64,000 bases of DNA from Arthrobacter agilis (GCF_002157505.1 NZ_NFSC01000027.1:186001-250000); one strand, 5' to 3'; positions 37,810 to 48,296 are shown, counted from the stretch's first letter. Made by a program: numbers and translations. Notes: generated from the sequence alone by a model not told the origin.

Positions 37810-38816
37810 CGGCACGCCTTCTCGGCCTCCAGGACAGTCCAGGCCTGGAGTTGGGACGACAGGCTCACCGGTCCCTCCTGCCGTGGCGGGAAGAGGAACA
37901 CGTCAGGGCGCGCCTGCATCCGGCCCGTCCAAAGACGCTCCGCGGTGGTCCCGAGCAGCGAGCGGCCGATGGCGGCGGTGCGCGCGCCGATCCCGGGCGT
38001 GGAGACCGCCAGTGCGAGGTAGCGTCCGAGGATCCCGGTGAACAGGCCGCCGTCACCGCTGGATCCCAACGGCAGTGCGCCGTCGTCGTCCGCGCTGGAG
38101 CGGGATATCGCGTCCACCAGGTCCGCCGCATGCTCCAGGTTCTCCCGGCCGCCGGCGGCGACGAGCGCGCCGAGCACGGTGCCCTGGTTGTAGGTGAACA
38201 CCCGCCGGTCGACGACGCCGCCCGCGGATCCGTCAGCCTTCACCCCGTCCAGGTACAGCCCCGTCGCCGGATCGTGCACACGGGTGCGGAGCCAGCCGAG
38301 CAGTTCCTGCGCCCGGCCGGACTCCCCGGCGCGGGCGAAGAACAGGGCTGCGGGCGCCGTGGTCGCAGTGTTCTTGTAGTCCCTCGTGGTGTTCCAGAAG
38401 ATGCCGCCGCCCAACTCGTCCGTATGCGCCGACCGCAGGGCGTCGCCCAGGACGCGCACCCGGCGCCGGGGCCGGCGCCGTCCCTCCACCGCATCGAGGC
38501 GCTGTAGGGCCAGGGCGAGCCACGCCATGTCGTCGTAGTAGGAGTTGAGCCATCGGCCGCCGTTGCGCAGCCAGATGCCCCGGGCCAGCTTGCGGGCCTC
38601 GGACAGGGCGTTTCCCGCCGGGTCCCGGAGGTGCTCATCCAGCAGGCAATCGAGGAAGTGCGCCTGCCACCAGTAGTGCCAGTGATCCCGGCGACTGGTC
38701 GGGGCAGGGAAGGCGATCGCTCCGAGCCTCGTTCCGGGGACGTGCAGGCTCCGACGGGAGAACAGGTGCCGCACGCTGCGGGCGGCCGAAGCGGCGGCCT
38801 CGTCGGGGATGGGCAT
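37806..38816 (-). CDS. Glycoside hydrolase family 76 protein
   Basis: This 336-residue protein resembles alpha-1,6-mannanases of family GH76. The adjacent catalytic Asp pair is Asp95-Asp96 in NSYYDDMAWLALAL. Supporting blocks are GGGIFWNTTRDYKNT, TYNQGTVLGALV and GDGGLFTGILGRYLA. No signal peptide is seen, which suggests a cytoplasmic enzyme or a missed secretion signal; secreted and membrane-linked GH76 enzymes are usual. It may act on mannan or mannose-containing glycans. Confidence 0.85.
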   Translation of the reverse strand: MPIPDEAAASAARSVRHLFSRRSLHVPGTRLGAIAFPAPTSRRDHWHYWWQAHFLDCLLDEHLRDPAGNALSEARKLARGIWLRNGGRWLNSYYDDMAWLALALQRLDAVEGRRRPRRRVRVLGDALRSAHTDELGGGIFWNTTRDYKNTATTAPAALFFARAGESGRAQELLGWLRTRVHDPATGLYLDGVKADGSAGGVVDRRVFTYNQGTVLGALVAAGGRENLEHAADLVDAISRSSADDDGALPLGSSGDGGLFTGILGRYLALAVSTPGIGARTAAIGRSLLGTTAERLWTGRMQARPDVFLFPPRQEGPVSLSSQLQAWTVLEAEKACR

Positions 38817-38961
38817 ATGACCACCCTAACCACAGCCCGTGACCCCCGTGTTGGGCAGGATGCACGGTTGATCGTCGTCCGGGTGCGCAGTGGGCCGTGT
38901 CACAGTACGCTGGGCGCGTGGATGGACCAATGGCGGCCCTCCTGCAGCGGAAGGATCAGGC

Positions 38962-39747
38962 ATGGACATCAGGGGAGCAGTAGCCCTCGTCACCGGCGGT
39001 GCATCCGGACTCGGCTTCGCCACCGCCCGCAGGCTGTTCGACGACGGCGCCTCGGTGGTACTGGTCGACCTTCCGCAGTCCGCCGGCGCCGATGCTGCAG
39101 CCGGTCTCGACCCCGCCGGCACACGCGTCCGCTTCGTCGCCGCCGACGTCGCCGATCCCGCCCAGGTCCAGGCCGCGGTCGCTGCGGCGTCGGAGCTCGG
39201 GCCGCTGCGCATCGTGGTCAACTGCGCCGGCATCGCTACGCCCGGCAAGGTCCTCGGGCGCGACGGCGTCCTCCCGCTCGAGCAGTTCGCACGCGTCATC
39301 ACCGTCAACCTGGTGGGAACCTTCAACGTCCTCAGGCTCGCCGCGGAAGCCATGGCGGCGACCGGGACGGTCCGCGGGCTCGGCGGATCGGAGGAACGCG
39401 GCGTCATCATCAATACCGCCTCCGTCGCGGCCTTCGACGGCCAGATCGGGCAGCCCGCATACTCGGCCTCGAAGGGGGGCGTCGCAGCGATGACCCTGCC
39501 CCTCGCGCGGGAACTCGCCCGCTCCCTGATCCGCGTCGTCACCATCGCCCCGGGGATCTTCGAGACCCCGATGATGGCCGGACTGCCGCAGGAGGCCCAG
39601 GACTCGCTCGGCGCGCAGGTGCCGCATCCGTCCCGCCTCGGGAAGCCCGCCGAATACGCCGCGCTCGCAGCGCACATCATCGAGAACCAGATGCTGAACG
39701 GCGAGACGATCCGCCTCGACGGCGCCATCCGCATGGCGCCGAAGTAG
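38962..39747 (+). CDS. Short-chain dehydrogenase (3-hydroxyacyl-CoA dehydrogenase type)
   Basis: This 261-residue SDR starts at ATG 38962 with GGAAGGATC upstream. The NAD motif is [21 protein letters not shown] holds the Asn of the tetrad, and the catalytic YSASK appears as [10 protein letters not shown]. The residues after it ([15 protein letters not shown]) and the overall style match HSD17B10-like 3-hydroxyacyl-CoA dehydrogenases. It precedes an acyl-CoA dehydrogenase gene by 43 bases, so the pair probably acts in fatty acid or amino-acid acyl-CoA breakdown. Confidence 0.88.
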   Translation: MDIRGAVALVTGGASGLGFATARRLFDDGASVVLVDLPQSAGADAAAGLDPAGTRVRFVAADVADPAQVQAAVAAASELGPLRIVVNCAGIATPGKVLGRDGVLPLEQFARVITVNLVGTFNVLRLAAEAMAATGTVRGLGGSEERGVIINTASVAAFDGQIGQPAYSASKGGVAAMTLPLARELARSLIRVVTIAPGIFETPMMAGLPQEAQDSLGAQVPHPSRLGKPAEYAALAAHIIENQMLNGETIRLDGAIRMAPK

Positions 39748-39790
39748 CCCGTTTTCCCGACTGCCCGGTCTCAACCGAAAGGACGGCTCG

Positions 39791-40954
39791 ATGGAGAGCC
39801 AGCTGCCCACCGCCGATCTCCTCGGCTTCGAGTCACTTCTGGCCGCCCATGAGCGGGAGAAGCTGCACGACGTCCGGGACTTCCTCGGCAAGGAGGTCTC
39901 GCCGTACGCCGTCGAGTGGTGGAACCGGGCCGAGTTCCCCTCCGGGATCCTGCCCAAACTGGCCTCGCTGAACCTGAGCACGCCCGTGCAGCAGGGGTAC
40001 AGCCACCTGTTCAGCGGTCTCGTGATCGCCGAGCTGACCCGCGCCGACACCTCGATCGCGACGTTCTTCATGGTCCACCACGACCTCTTCGTCGAGGCCC
40101 TCCACACCTTCGGCAGCGAGGAACAGAAGGCCCGCCTCCTGCAGGACGCGATGGACCTCAGGATCACCGGCGCGTTCGCCCTGACCGAGCCGCTGCACGG
40201 GTCCGACGTCGCCGGCGGCATGGCCACGACGGCGACGCGCGACGGCGACAGCTGGGTCCTCAACGGCGCGAAGCGGTGGATCGGCAACGGCACGTTCTGC
40301 GACTACATGCTGCTATGGGCGAGGGACACCGCGACAGGGGCCGTCCGGGGCTTCATCCTCGACGCCTCGCTGCCCGGGGTGACTCGGACGGCCATCGACA
40401 ACAAGATCGCGCTGCGGACGGTCCAGAATGCCGACATCACCCTGACGGACGTGCGGGTTCCCGAGGCGGACCGCTTCGCCGGGATCGAGTCCTTCAACGA
40501 CACCCGTCAGCTCCTGCTCGGATCGCGCATCCTCGTGGGCTGGCAGGCCGTCGGCCAGCAACTGGCCGCGTTCGACGTCGCCCGGCAGTACGCCGTCGAG
40601 CGCCACCAGTTCGGCAGGCCGATCGCGGGTTTCCAGCTCGTCCAGGACCAGCTCGTCACCATGATGGGCAATACGACGGCGAGCCTGGCCGTCATGGCGC
40701 GCATCGCCCAGCTGCAGGAGGACGGGGCGTCCGACATGGTGCAGGCGGCCTTCGCCAAGTCCTTCACGACGGCGCGCATGCGGGAGACGGTCGCGCTCGG
40801 GCGGGGCATCCTCGGTGGGAACGGGATCGTGACGGACTACGCCATGGCGAAGATCTTCGCGGATGCCGAGGCCGTCTACACGTACGAGGGGTCGTACGAG
40901 ATCAACAGCCTGATCGTGGGCAGGGCGCTGACGGGCATCTCCGCCTTCGCCTGA
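39791..40954 (+). CDS. Acyl-CoA dehydrogenase
   Basis: This 387-residue flavoprotein oxidises acyl-CoA substrates. It has GAFALTEPLHGSDVAGG, the FAD region KRWIGNGT, RHQFGRPIAGFQLVQ, and the C-terminal ILGGNGIVTDY followed by YTYEGSYEINSLIVGR with the likely catalytic Glu. The last motif resembles glutaryl-CoA dehydrogenase-like members. Substrate length is not determined. It is downstream of the SDR gene in a likely two-gene operon. A folded inverted repeat follows. Confidence 0.9.
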   Translation: MESQLPTADLLGFESLLAAHEREKLHDVRDFLGKEVSPYAVEWWNRAEFPSGILPKLASLNLSTPVQQGYSHLFSGLVIAELTRADTSIATFFMVHHDLFVEALHTFGSEEQKARLLQDAMDLRITGAFALTEPLHGSDVAGGMATTATRDGDSWVLNGAKRWIGNGTFCDYMLLWARDTATGAVRGFILDASLPGVTRTAIDNKIALRTVQNADITLTDVRVPEADRFAGIESFNDTRQLLLGSRILVGWQAVGQQLAAFDVARQYAVERHQFGRPIAGFQLVQDQLVTMMGNTTASLAVMARIAQLQEDGASDMVQAAFAKSFTTARMRETVALGRGILGGNGIVTDYAMAKIFADAEAVYTYEGSYEINSLIVGRALTGISAFA

Positions 40955-40985
40955 CTCGACCCCGGTCTTCTGCACGCGTCCCGCC

Positions 40986-41083
40986 GCGGCGTCGTGCACG
41001 CGTTCTCGGACAGAATGGCGTGTCGAGAGGCAACACGCCGTCGTCCGAGCCCCGTCGCCGGGTAAAGCCGTGCACGACGCCGC
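40986..41083. repeat. Nested long inverted repeat between acyl-CoA dehydrogenase and ppc
   Basis: A perfect outer 15-bp stem (GCGGCGTCGTGCACG at 40986-41000 with its complement at 41069-41083) encloses two further stems, CTCGGAC/GTCCGAG (41005-41011, 41043-41049) and GGCGTGT/ACACGCC (41017-41023, 41033-41039). The apical loop is GAGAGGC-like. No T-tract follows. It could be a terminator, an RNA, or a non-autonomous element. The remaining gap sequence (41084-41330) leads to ppc and shows no gene. Confidence 0.75.
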
Positions 41084-41330
41084 AGGAACCAACGGCGGGA
41101 TGTATTCCCTCTGGGCAGTGCGGCGGCCGATCCGGAGTCCGGGACTGTTCGTCGTCGCCATTCCATTGCTGCAACCCGTCGCCATTTCAGGGCTGCGCTC
41201 GCCCGCCGTTGCGGTTCACATGACGGACCGAGTGAGGCCCACGCCACATTACTGGGTAGTATCCCAACAGCAATCCGTCGTATCCAGTGCCGCATACGCC
41301 CCGTTTTCCGTGCCCTGAAAGCAGGCTGTT

Positions 41331-44168
41331 GTGACAGTGCCCCTCGAAGTGTCCCCCGCGCAAGCCGCCGACCAGTTCAGCGAGACCGCAGGAGATCTCA
41401 GTTCAGACCTCCGTGCCGACGTGCGACGCGTCAGTACCCTGCTCGGCGAATCGCTCGTCCGGCAGCACGGGCAGGATCTCCTCGACCTCGTGGAGCGCGT
41501 CCGCCTGCTCACCAAGGAGTCCAAGGAGTCCGGCAACGTCAGCGACGCCGGTGAGCGGGCCGTGCTCGCGGAGCAGGTCCGGGAGCTCCTCGCGGCACTC
41601 CCCATCGACCAGGCCACCGAGCTGGTCCGGGCCTTCGCCGCCTACTTCCACCTCGCCAACGCGGCCGAGCAGGTGCACCGCGTCCGTGGGCTGCGGACGC
41701 GGTCCGAGGAGGACGGCTGGCTGGCGCAGACCGTGTCCCGCATCGCGGCCGACGCAGGTCCTGGCGCGCTCGCCGACGTCGTCCAGGAGCTCGACGTCCG
41801 CCCGGTCTTCACGGCCCACCCCACCGAGGCCTCGCGCCGTTCCGTGCTCGACAAGCTGCGCCGGCTCTCCGACATCCTCGCCGAGACGACGGCGGAGGGC
41901 TCGCAGCAGCGGCGCCGCCAGGACCGAAGGCTCGCCGAGGTCATCGACCTGATCTGGCAGACGGACGAGCTGCGCCAGGTACGGCCCACGCCGATCGACG
42001 AGGCGCGCAACGCCATCTACTACCTCGGCGACATTCTGACGACATCGATGCCCGAATTGCTCGAGGACCTCTCGGACCTCCTCGCCGAGCACGGCGTCGC
42101 GCTGCCCGCGGCCGGAGCTCCCGTGAAGTTCGGTTCCTGGATCGGAGGGGACCGCGACGGCAACCCCAACGTCACCGCCGCCGTGACCCGGGAGATCCTG
42201 CAGATCCAGAACCAGCAGGCCGTCCGGATCGCGATCCACTTCGTCGACCGGCTGATCTCCTCGCTGTCCTCGTCGACCGCGATCGTCGGAGCGTCCGCCG
42301 AGCTGACGGCGTCCATCGAGCGCGACCTCGCCAGCCTCCCGCGCCTCGACAAGCGCATCCTCGAGCTCAACGCCCAGGAGCCCTACCGGCTCAAGCTGAC
42401 GTGCGTGAAGGCCAAGCTGCTCAACACCGCGACGCGTGTCCAGAACCAGACGGCGCATGAGTCCGGCCGCGACTACAACGCCACCGCCCAGGTGCTGGCG
42501 GACCTCCAGCTCGTTGGGGACTCGCTCCGGCAGCACGCCGCGGGCCTGGCGGCCGACGGCGCCCTCGCCACGGCGTCGCGCGTCATCTCGTCCTTCGGCC
42601 TGCACCTGGCCACGCTCGACATCCGTGAGCACGCGGACATGCACCACGACGTCGTCGCGCAGCTGACCGACCGCCTCGGTGAGCTGGAGGTGCCTTACCT
42701 GGAACTGGACCGGGCGGGCCGCCTGGGCGCGCTCTCCCGTGAACTGGCGTCCCGGCGTCCACTGGCGACCGTGAACCCGCCTCTCGACGACGGCGCCCGC
42801 CGGACCTTCGACGTCTTCCGCGAGATCGCCTCGGCGCTGGAGACCTACGGGCCCGACGTCATCGAGACGTACATCGTCTCCATGACGCGCGGCGCCGACG
42901 ACGTCCTCGCCCCGGTGGTGCTCGCACGCGAAGCCGGCCTGGTCGACGTCGTCGGGAACGGCTCGGGCGGCCCGGACTCGGGTGCCTTCGCGAAGATCGG
43001 GTTCGCCCCGCTCCTCGAGACCGTCGACGAGCTCCGGGTCTCGGCAGAGATCGTCGACACGCTCCTCTCCGACCCGACCTACCGGGAAGTGGTGCGCCTC
43101 CGGGGGGACCTGCAGGAGGTCATGCTCGGCTACTCGGATTCCAACAAGGAGTCAGGCGTCGTCACGAGCCTCTGGGAGATCCACAAGACGCAGCGGCGCC
43201 TGCGTGACGTCGCGGCGAAGCACGGCGTCCGCCTCCGCCTGTTCCACGGCCGCGGCGGATCGGTGGGCCGCGGCGGCGGACCTACCTACGACGCGATCCT
43301 CGCACAGCCCAACGGCGTGCTCGAAGGGGAGATCAAGTTCACCGAGCAGGGCGAGGTCATCAGCGACAAGTACTCGCTGCCGGCCCTGGCCCGCGAGAAC
43401 CTCGAGCTGTCCCTGGCGGCCGTCATGCAGGGCTCGGCGCTGCACCGCACGCCGCGCACGTCCGACGACGACCGCGACCGCTGGGCCGAGGTCATGGAGA
43501 CGGTGTCCGACGCCGCCTTCGCCCGCTACCGTTCGCTGATCGATCACGAGGACCTTCCGGCGTACTTCCTCGCGTCGACGCCGGTGGAACAGCTCGGTTC
43601 GCTCAACATCGGTTCGCGTCCCTCCAAGCGGCCGGACTCCGGCAGCGGCCTGGGCGGACTCCGGGCCATCCCCTGGGTCTTCGGGTGGACGCAGTCACGG
43701 CAGATCGTCCCCGGCTGGTTCGGCGTCGGCTCGGGGCTGCGGGCCGCGCGCGAGGCGGGCCACGAGGGCCTGCTCGCCGAGATGCTCGACCGCTGGCACT
43801 TCTTCCGCACCGTGGTCTCGAACGTGGAGATGACGCTCGCCAAGACCGACCTCGAGATCGCGGCCCACTATGTCGAAGCCCTGGTGCCGGACGACCTGCA
43901 GCACCTCTTCGGCGTCATCCGCGAGGAGTACGAGCTGACCCTCGCGGAGATCCGACACCTGACGGGCGAGCACGAACTGCTCGACAACCAGCCCGTGCTG
44001 AAGCGGTCGCTGGCGGTGCGGGACCAGTACCTCGATCCCATCTCCTACCTGCAGGTCGAATTGCTGCGCCGCGTGCGGGCGGAGGGCGGCCAGCCCGACG
44101 GGCAGCTCCAGCGGGCCATGCTGATCACCATCAACGGGGTCGCGGCGGGAATGCGCAACACCGGCTGA
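41331..44168 (+). CDS. ppc: Phosphoenolpyruvate carboxylase
   Basis: This 945-residue anaplerotic enzyme carboxylates PEP to oxaloacetate. The catalytic His lies in [12 protein letters not shown], the divalent-metal and bicarbonate motifs are [11 protein letters not shown] and [12 protein letters not shown], and the mobile loop is [19 protein letters not shown]. The C-terminus ends GMRNTG as is typical. It starts at GTG 41331, with GAAAGCAGG upstream. A hairpin follows the stop. Confidence 0.97.
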   Translation: MTVPLEVSPAQAADQFSETAGDLSSDLRADVRRVSTLLGESLVRQHGQDLLDLVERVRLLTKESKESGNVSDAGERAVLAEQVRELLAALPIDQATELVRAFAAYFHLANAAEQVHRVRGLRTRSEEDGWLAQTVSRIAADAGPGALADVVQELDVRPVFTAHPTEASRRSVLDKLRRLSDILAETTAEGSQQRRRQDRRLAEVIDLIWQTDELRQVRPTPIDEARNAIYYLGDILTTSMPELLEDLSDLLAEHGVALPAAGAPVKFGSWIGGDRDGNPNVTAAVTREILQIQNQQAVRIAIHFVDRLISSLSSSTAIVGASAELTASIERDLASLPRLDKRILELNAQEPYRLKLTCVKAKLLNTATRVQNQTAHESGRDYNATAQVLADLQLVGDSLRQHAAGLAADGALATASRVISSFGLHLATLDIREHADMHHDVVAQLTDRLGELEVPYLELDRAGRLGALSRELASRRPLATVNPPLDDGARRTFDVFREIASALETYGPDVIETYIVSMTRGADDVLAPVVLAREAGLVDVVGNGSGGPDSGAFAKIGFAPLLETVDELRVSAEIVDTLLSDPTYREVVRLRGDLQEVMLGYSDSNKESGVVTSLWEIHKTQRRLRDVAAKHGVRLRLFHGRGGSVGRGGGPTYDAILAQPNGVLEGEIKFTEQGEVISDKYSLPALARENLELSLAAVMQGSALHRTPRTSDDDRDRWAEVMETVSDAAFARYRSLIDHEDLPAYFLASTPVEQLGSLNIGSRPSKRPDSGSGLGGLRAIPWVFGWTQSRQIVPGWFGVGSGLRAAREAGHEGLLAEMLDRWHFFRTVVSNVEMTLAKTDLEIAAHYVEALVPDDLQHLFGVIREEYELTLAEIRHLTGEHELLDNQPVLKRSLAVRDQYLDPISYLQVELLRRVRAEGGQPDGQLQRAMLITINGVAAGMRNTG

Positions 44169-44179
44169 TCCGGGTGGAT

Positions 44180-44208
44180 GCCCGGTCCTCCTGCGCGGAG
44201 GGCCGGGC
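44180..44208 (+). terminator. Hairpin after ppc
   Basis: GCCCGGTCCTCC (44180-44191) pairs with GGAGGGCCGGGC (44197-44208) with one G-T pair and a 5-base loop, 12 bases past the ppc stop. It has no long T-run. Confidence 0.65.
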
Positions 44209-44308
44209 GCGCCGGACCACATAGCGCGGAATACGCACTCGGACGTTCCGGTTGCCGCCTTCGGAAGCTGACACCGGCCCGGCCGGATCATCTGCAAGGA
44301 GGAGCACC

Positions 44309-45241
44309 ATGAAGGCAGTGTTTTACGAGAAGTACGGCGATCCCGACGTCCTCCAGTACGGGGACCAGCCGGACCCGAAGGTGGGGCCGGACTCGGTCCT
44401 CGTCGAGGTGCGTGCATCCTCGGTCAACCCGGTGGACTGGAAGATCACCGCCGGCTACCTCGACGCTGCCTTGCCGGCCTTCTTCCCGGTGATCCCGGGC
44501 TGGGATGTCGCGGGCGTCGTCGTGCGGCCCGGTCCGTCGGTGACGGAGTTCCAGGCCGGCGACGAGGTCATCGGGTACGTCCGCATGGACACCGTCGCGT
44601 TCGGCACGTTCGCCGAGCAGGTGGCCGCGCCCGTGCGGGCGCTGGCCCGGAAGCCCCGCAACGTCTCCTGGGCGGAAGCCGCCACCATACCGCTCGTCGG
44701 GCTCACGGCGTACCAGTCGCTCCGGTCCGTCGATGTGGGCGAGGGTGACACGGTCCTGGTGCACAACGGAGCGGGCGGTGTGGGGACCTACGCCATCCAG
44801 ATCGCGAAGGCGTGGGGCGCGCGCGTACTGGCGACCGCCTCCGAGAAGAACCACGACTTCCTGCGATCCCTGGGCGCGGAGCCGCTGGCCTACGGCGAGG
44901 GACTCGCGGACCGCATCGCCGTGGCGGCTCCCGAGGGGCTCGATGCCGTCGTCGACTTCGTGGGTGGAGACGACCTGCCGGTCTCCCTCGAGCACCTGAA
45001 GACTCCGGGGCGGGTCGCCTCCGTGGTCGATGCAGGGGTCAAGGACAAGGGCGGGCGCTACATCTTCGTCCGGCCGAATCCGGACGACCTGCTGGCCCTG
45101 ACCGAACTCGTCGAGGCCGGCAGCGTGAAGCCCGTCCTCGCCGAGACCTTCCCGCTGGAGCGCGCTGCAGACGCCTTCCGCAGCAGCATCGAGGGCCACG
45201 TGCGCGGCAAGATCGCCGTCACCGTCGGCGACCAGGGCTGA
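44309..45241 (+). CDS. NADP-dependent oxidoreductase (zinc-free MDR/quinone oxidoreductase-like)
   Basis: This 310-residue protein starts at ATG 44309, with a clear AAGGAGGAGC site. It begins MKAVFYEKYGDPDVLQ, has the GroES-like fold and Rossmann motif HNGAGGVGTYAIQIAKAW, and lacks the structural zinc Cys cluster. The layout fits zinc-independent quinone oxidoreductase-type MDR enzymes using NADPH. The substrate is unknown. It stands alone between ppc and the convergent TspO-like gene. Confidence 0.85.
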   Translation: MKAVFYEKYGDPDVLQYGDQPDPKVGPDSVLVEVRASSVNPVDWKITAGYLDAALPAFFPVIPGWDVAGVVVRPGPSVTEFQAGDEVIGYVRMDTVAFGTFAEQVAAPVRALARKPRNVSWAEAATIPLVGLTAYQSLRSVDVGEGDTVLVHNGAGGVGTYAIQIAKAWGARVLATASEKNHDFLRSLGAEPLAYGEGLADRIAVAAPEGLDAVVDFVGGDDLPVSLEHLKTPGRVASVVDAGVKDKGGRYIFVRPNPDDLLALTELVEAGSVKPVLAETFPLERAADAFRSSIEGHVRGKIAVTVGDQG

Positions 45242-45353
45242 CCGCTGGCGTAGGTACCGGGGGCCCGTTCTGGGAATGAACGTCGTTCCCCTGACGGGTT
45301 CCCGTGGGTGGGAGCACGGAATGTCCGGCGCTACGAGCCCGGCCCGCCGAGGC

Positions 45354-46688
45354 TCAGTGGCGCGAGTCCTCGTAGTCGCCGCCCAGCAGGTCGAGCGGTT
45401 CGCGCTTGGCGTCCTCCTCCGCCCGGAGCCAGTGGCGGTAGGCGTGGTCGATGCGGTGCCGGCGCGATCCGGCGGTGATCAGCAGCAGGAAGATGGCCAG
45501 GGCGGCCGCGAAGGCGATATTCACTGCGAACGGCTCGCCCAGCACCCGCTCGACGGCGATCCAGAGCAGCCCCCATGAGGCCCCCGCAGCTACGGAGAGG
45601 CGTCCCCGATCCGTCGAGCAGATGACGGCGGCGGCCAGAAGGACCGCGATGATGCCGAGGATCGCCCACGTGCTGCCCTTCCAGCCGAAAAGGTCGGTGT
45701 TCCTGTCCGTGAGGAACGCCGCTGCGTTGGCCGCGGCGGCCACGAGCACCCACCCGAGGTAGAGGCCGATCGGCGTGTCCACGAGCGCACCCTCGAGGCG
45801 CGTCTCGTTCAGGTGTTCGTTCAGGGTGCGGACGGCAGACACCAGGGCGACGAGGAGCAGCAGGATGACCACGAGGCTGAGTGTCAGGTGGTCCGCCTGG
45901 GCGCTGAGGATCCACGCGAGGTTGAGGAGCATCGAGGCCGCGACGGCCCAGCCGAGCTCGCGCTGGCGCTCGCTCGTGCGCTGGGAGGGCAGCCACTGGA
46001 ATGCCGTGTAGGCCACGAGCCCCCCGTAGATCACGCTCCAGATGGAGAAGGCCGACGACGACGGCGCGAGCAGCGTCGCGTCCGGAGCGAAGAGGCCGCC
46101 GGCGGCGTCGCGGATGGACGGACCACCGAAGGCCCCGACGCCTGCCGCGGACCCGAGGATGCAGGCCACCGCGCACAGGGTCACGGCGGACTGCCGCACC
46201 GTGTCCGGGTGCCACGAGCCGACGTGGCGGACCGTGGCAGTGCTTCCGCGGCGGATCGCCGTACCCGTCACGCGCGCCGCAGTATTCGCCCGGTCGGCCG
46301 CGAGGCGGAGCCGCTCACTGCGGACGACCGCGAGGCGGAGCTGCTCGCTTCGGTCGGCTGCGACGCGGAGGCGCCCGCCCCGGTCGGCCCCAAGGCGGCC
46401 AGGGCTCGAAGCGCGCTCACCTCGGGTGACGCCGGTTCCCCCGGAGGGGAGGCCCCCATTCCCGACGCCTGCGGGGCCCGGCGTCGCCGTCCGGCCGGCT
46501 CCCGTCGTCCCGGCGCCGGGGGCACGCACTCCGCCCGCGTCACCCGCGGCAGCCGCGCGGGGCTGCGCGGCCTTCAGCCGTTCGAGGACGCTCGTCGGCG
46601 GGGTGGCCACAGCAGCTCCACCGGTGATCGTCGGCGGACCGGCCGGCCTGTCAGGAAGCCTGGGGCCCGGGTTCTTCGGGGTGCTCAT
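45354..46688 (-). CDS. TspO/MBR-like tryptophan-rich membrane protein with long low-complexity N-terminus
   Basis: This 444-residue protein starts at ATG 46688. About 160 residues at the N-terminus are Pro/Ala/Gly rich with repeated (A/V)DRSEQLRLAV-type units, likely cytoplasmic and disordered. The rest is membrane-embedded with around eight helices. The segment FSIWSVIYGGLVAYTAFQWLP is like the TspO/tryptophan-rich sensory family. Typical TspO is about 160 residues, so this is much longer. Its start overlaps the DedA gene by 38 bases. The role is unknown. Confidence 0.68.
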   Translation of the reverse strand: MSTPKNPGPRLPDRPAGPPTITGGAAVATPPTSVLERLKAAQPRAAAAGDAGGVRAPGAGTTGAGRTATPGPAGVGNGGLPSGGTGVTRGERASSPGRLGADRGGRLRVAADRSEQLRLAVVRSERLRLAADRANTAARVTGTAIRRGSTATVRHVGSWHPDTVRQSAVTLCAVACILGSAAGVGAFGGPSIRDAAGGLFAPDATLLAPSSSAFSIWSVIYGGLVAYTAFQWLPSQRTSERQRELGWAVAASMLLNLAWILSAQADHLTLSLVVILLLLVALVSAVRTLNEHLNETRLEGALVDTPIGLYLGWVLVAAAANAAAFLTDRNTDLFGWKGSTWAILGIIAVLLAAAVICSTDRGRLSVAAGASWGLLWIAVERVLGEPFAVNIAFAAALAIFLLLITAGSRRHRIDHAYRHWLRAEEDAKREPLDLLGGDYEDSRH

Positions 46689-47286
46689 GCGCTTTTGTGG
46701 CCTTCCGCTTCTTCTTGAGGGCGAGGACTGCCGCCGTGATGGCTCCCACCAGCGTACCCACAGCCATTCCGAGCAGAGCGCTGACCCCCACAGGGAAGCC
46801 GGTCGACGCCGCCGCGACGAAACCGAGACCGACCAGCCATGCGGTCCACAGGACACCTCCGGCCGCTGCCGCGAGCATGAACGGGCGCAGCGGAAGTTCG
46901 GCGATGCCCGCGGCCGCCACGCTCGCGGTCCGGCCACCGGGAAGGAACCGGACGGCGACGACGGCGGCGTAGGTGGGCGAGGTGCCGGCCTTGTCGATGG
47001 CGTTGCGCAACCCGCGATGGATGGAGCGGCCCCACCGGAATCGGTCGAGGAAGTGTGTCAGCTTGCGCCGGAACAGCAGGAAGATGGCGACGTCGCCGAC
47101 CCAACTGCCGGCGAACACGACGATGATCACGAACGGAAGGAGCACGATGTCGTGGGCCGACATGGTGCCGGCACCGATCACCAGGAGTTCGGAGGGCACC
47201 ACGGGAAGCACCACGTCGACGAAGATGACGGCGAACATGACGAGGAGGTAGAGCGGTGCTGGGATGTCCATGCCGGGCAGGTCCAC
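46651..47286 (-). CDS. DedA family membrane protein
   Basis: This 211-residue integral membrane protein starts at GTG 47286 (GGGTGGAC upstream is weak). It shows the DedA pattern: VLPVVPSELLVIGAG, VGDVAIFLLFRRKL, a charged loop, and AVVAVRFLPGGRTASVAAAGIAELP with the characteristic basic/Gly motif. Two hydrophobic segments follow, then a Lys-rich tail. DedA proteins move lipid carriers or maintain envelope homeostasis (family knowledge). It overlaps the downstream TspO-like start. Confidence 0.87.
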   Translation of the reverse strand: MDLPGMDIPAPLYLLVMFAVIFVDVVLPVVPSELLVIGAGTMSAHDIVLLPFVIIVVFAGSWVGDVAIFLLFRRKLTHFLDRFRWGRSIHRGLRNAIDKAGTSPTYAAVVAVRFLPGGRTASVAAAGIAELPLRPFMLAAAAGGVLWTAWLVGLGFVAAASTGFPVGVSALLGMAVGTLVGAITAAVLALKKKRKATKAHEHPEEPGPQAS

Positions 47287-47348
47287 CCTGCAAATCTACC
47301 GTCCGGACACCGGAAATCCCGGGGGTCGGATGATAATCGGGGTGAAGA

Positions 47349-48263
47349 TCAGGCGAACTCGGCGAGCGTGAGGCCCGACTCGAAACTCCGGTCCGTACCG
47401 TCCACGGGGTCCCTGAAGGCGATGCTGTGCGCCAGGAGCTGCAAGGGCTTCGCGTAATCATCCGGGGCCTGCGGATGGAGGACGGGGTAGAACGGGTCGT
47501 TGATGATTCCGAGCCTGAGTGACGCCATGTGCAGCCGAAGCTGGTGGGTCTTGCCCGTGTGCGGCTGGAGCCGGTACAGGCCACGGTCGCCGCGCTGGTC
47601 GAGCAGGCTGACCGTGGTGTGCGTGTTCGGAGGTCCCTCGACCTCCTGCGCCAGCAGGTAGGTCCGCGACTTGACGATCCGGCTCCGCACGTCGAGGGAC
47701 TCGGTGTCCAGCCCCAGGTCCGGGCGCACGGGCGCGACGGCCCGGTACTCCTTGCGGATGCGCCGGTTTTCGAAGAGGAGCTGGTACGCGCCCCGCGTCT
47801 CCGGATCGACAGAGAACATGAGGATGCCCGCCGTCATACGGTCCAGGCGGTGCATGGGGATGAGGTCCGGGAGATCCAGCTCCACCCGCAGCCGCACCAG
47901 GGCCGATTCCGCGACGTACATGCCGCCCGGCGTGGTGGGCAGGAAGTGCGGCTTGTCGACGACGAGCAGGTGGTCGTCCTGGTACAGGACGGACAGCTCG
48001 ACGGGCAGGCGCTCCTCCACGGGCAGTTCCCGGTAGTACCAGACGAAGGTGTGCTCGCCGAGGGGAGTGGAACGCGTGAGGACCTCCCCGCCGAGCGCCA
48101 CCACCTCACCGCGGTCGAAGCGCTCGCCGATGCCCTCCGGATCCACGTGGTCGAAGCGGTCGAGGATGTACTCCAGGGCGGTTCCCCAGGGGCCCTCAAA
48201 GGGGAGGCGGAGGCGCGTCGCGTTGACCCCGTTGCGCACGGGCAGGGGGGACTTCATCGCCAT
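47349..48263 (-). CDS. RNA pseudouridine synthase, RluA-like
   Basis: This 304-residue protein has the RluA catalytic motif PMHRLDRMTAGI (catalytic Asp) and a C-terminal HTGKTHQLRLHMASL. An N-terminal region (~1-80) may contain an S4-like or other RNA-binding fold. RluA enzymes modify uridines in rRNA or tRNA; the exact target is unknown. It is followed on the same strand by DedA after a 62-base gap. Confidence 0.88.
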   Translation of the reverse strand: MAMKSPLPVRNGVNATRLRLPFEGPWGTALEYILDRFDHVDPEGIGERFDRGEVVALGGEVLTRSTPLGEHTFVWYYRELPVEERLPVELSVLYQDDHLLVVDKPHFLPTTPGGMYVAESALVRLRVELDLPDLIPMHRLDRMTAGILMFSVDPETRGAYQLLFENRRIRKEYRAVAPVRPDLGLDTESLDVRSRIVKSRTYLLAQEVEGPPNTHTTVSLLDQRGDRGLYRLQPHTGKTHQLRLHMASLRLGIINDPFYPVLHPQAPDDYAKPLQLLAHSIAFRDPVDGTDRSFESGLTLAEFA

Positions 48264-48296
48264 CAGCGCATCACCGGTCCAGTTCCGTCCACCCAG

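Noticed and set aside
41070..41318. Open frame of 82 codons in the ppc upstream gap
   Set aside because: No ribosome site, no known pattern, and it starts inside the inverted repeat.
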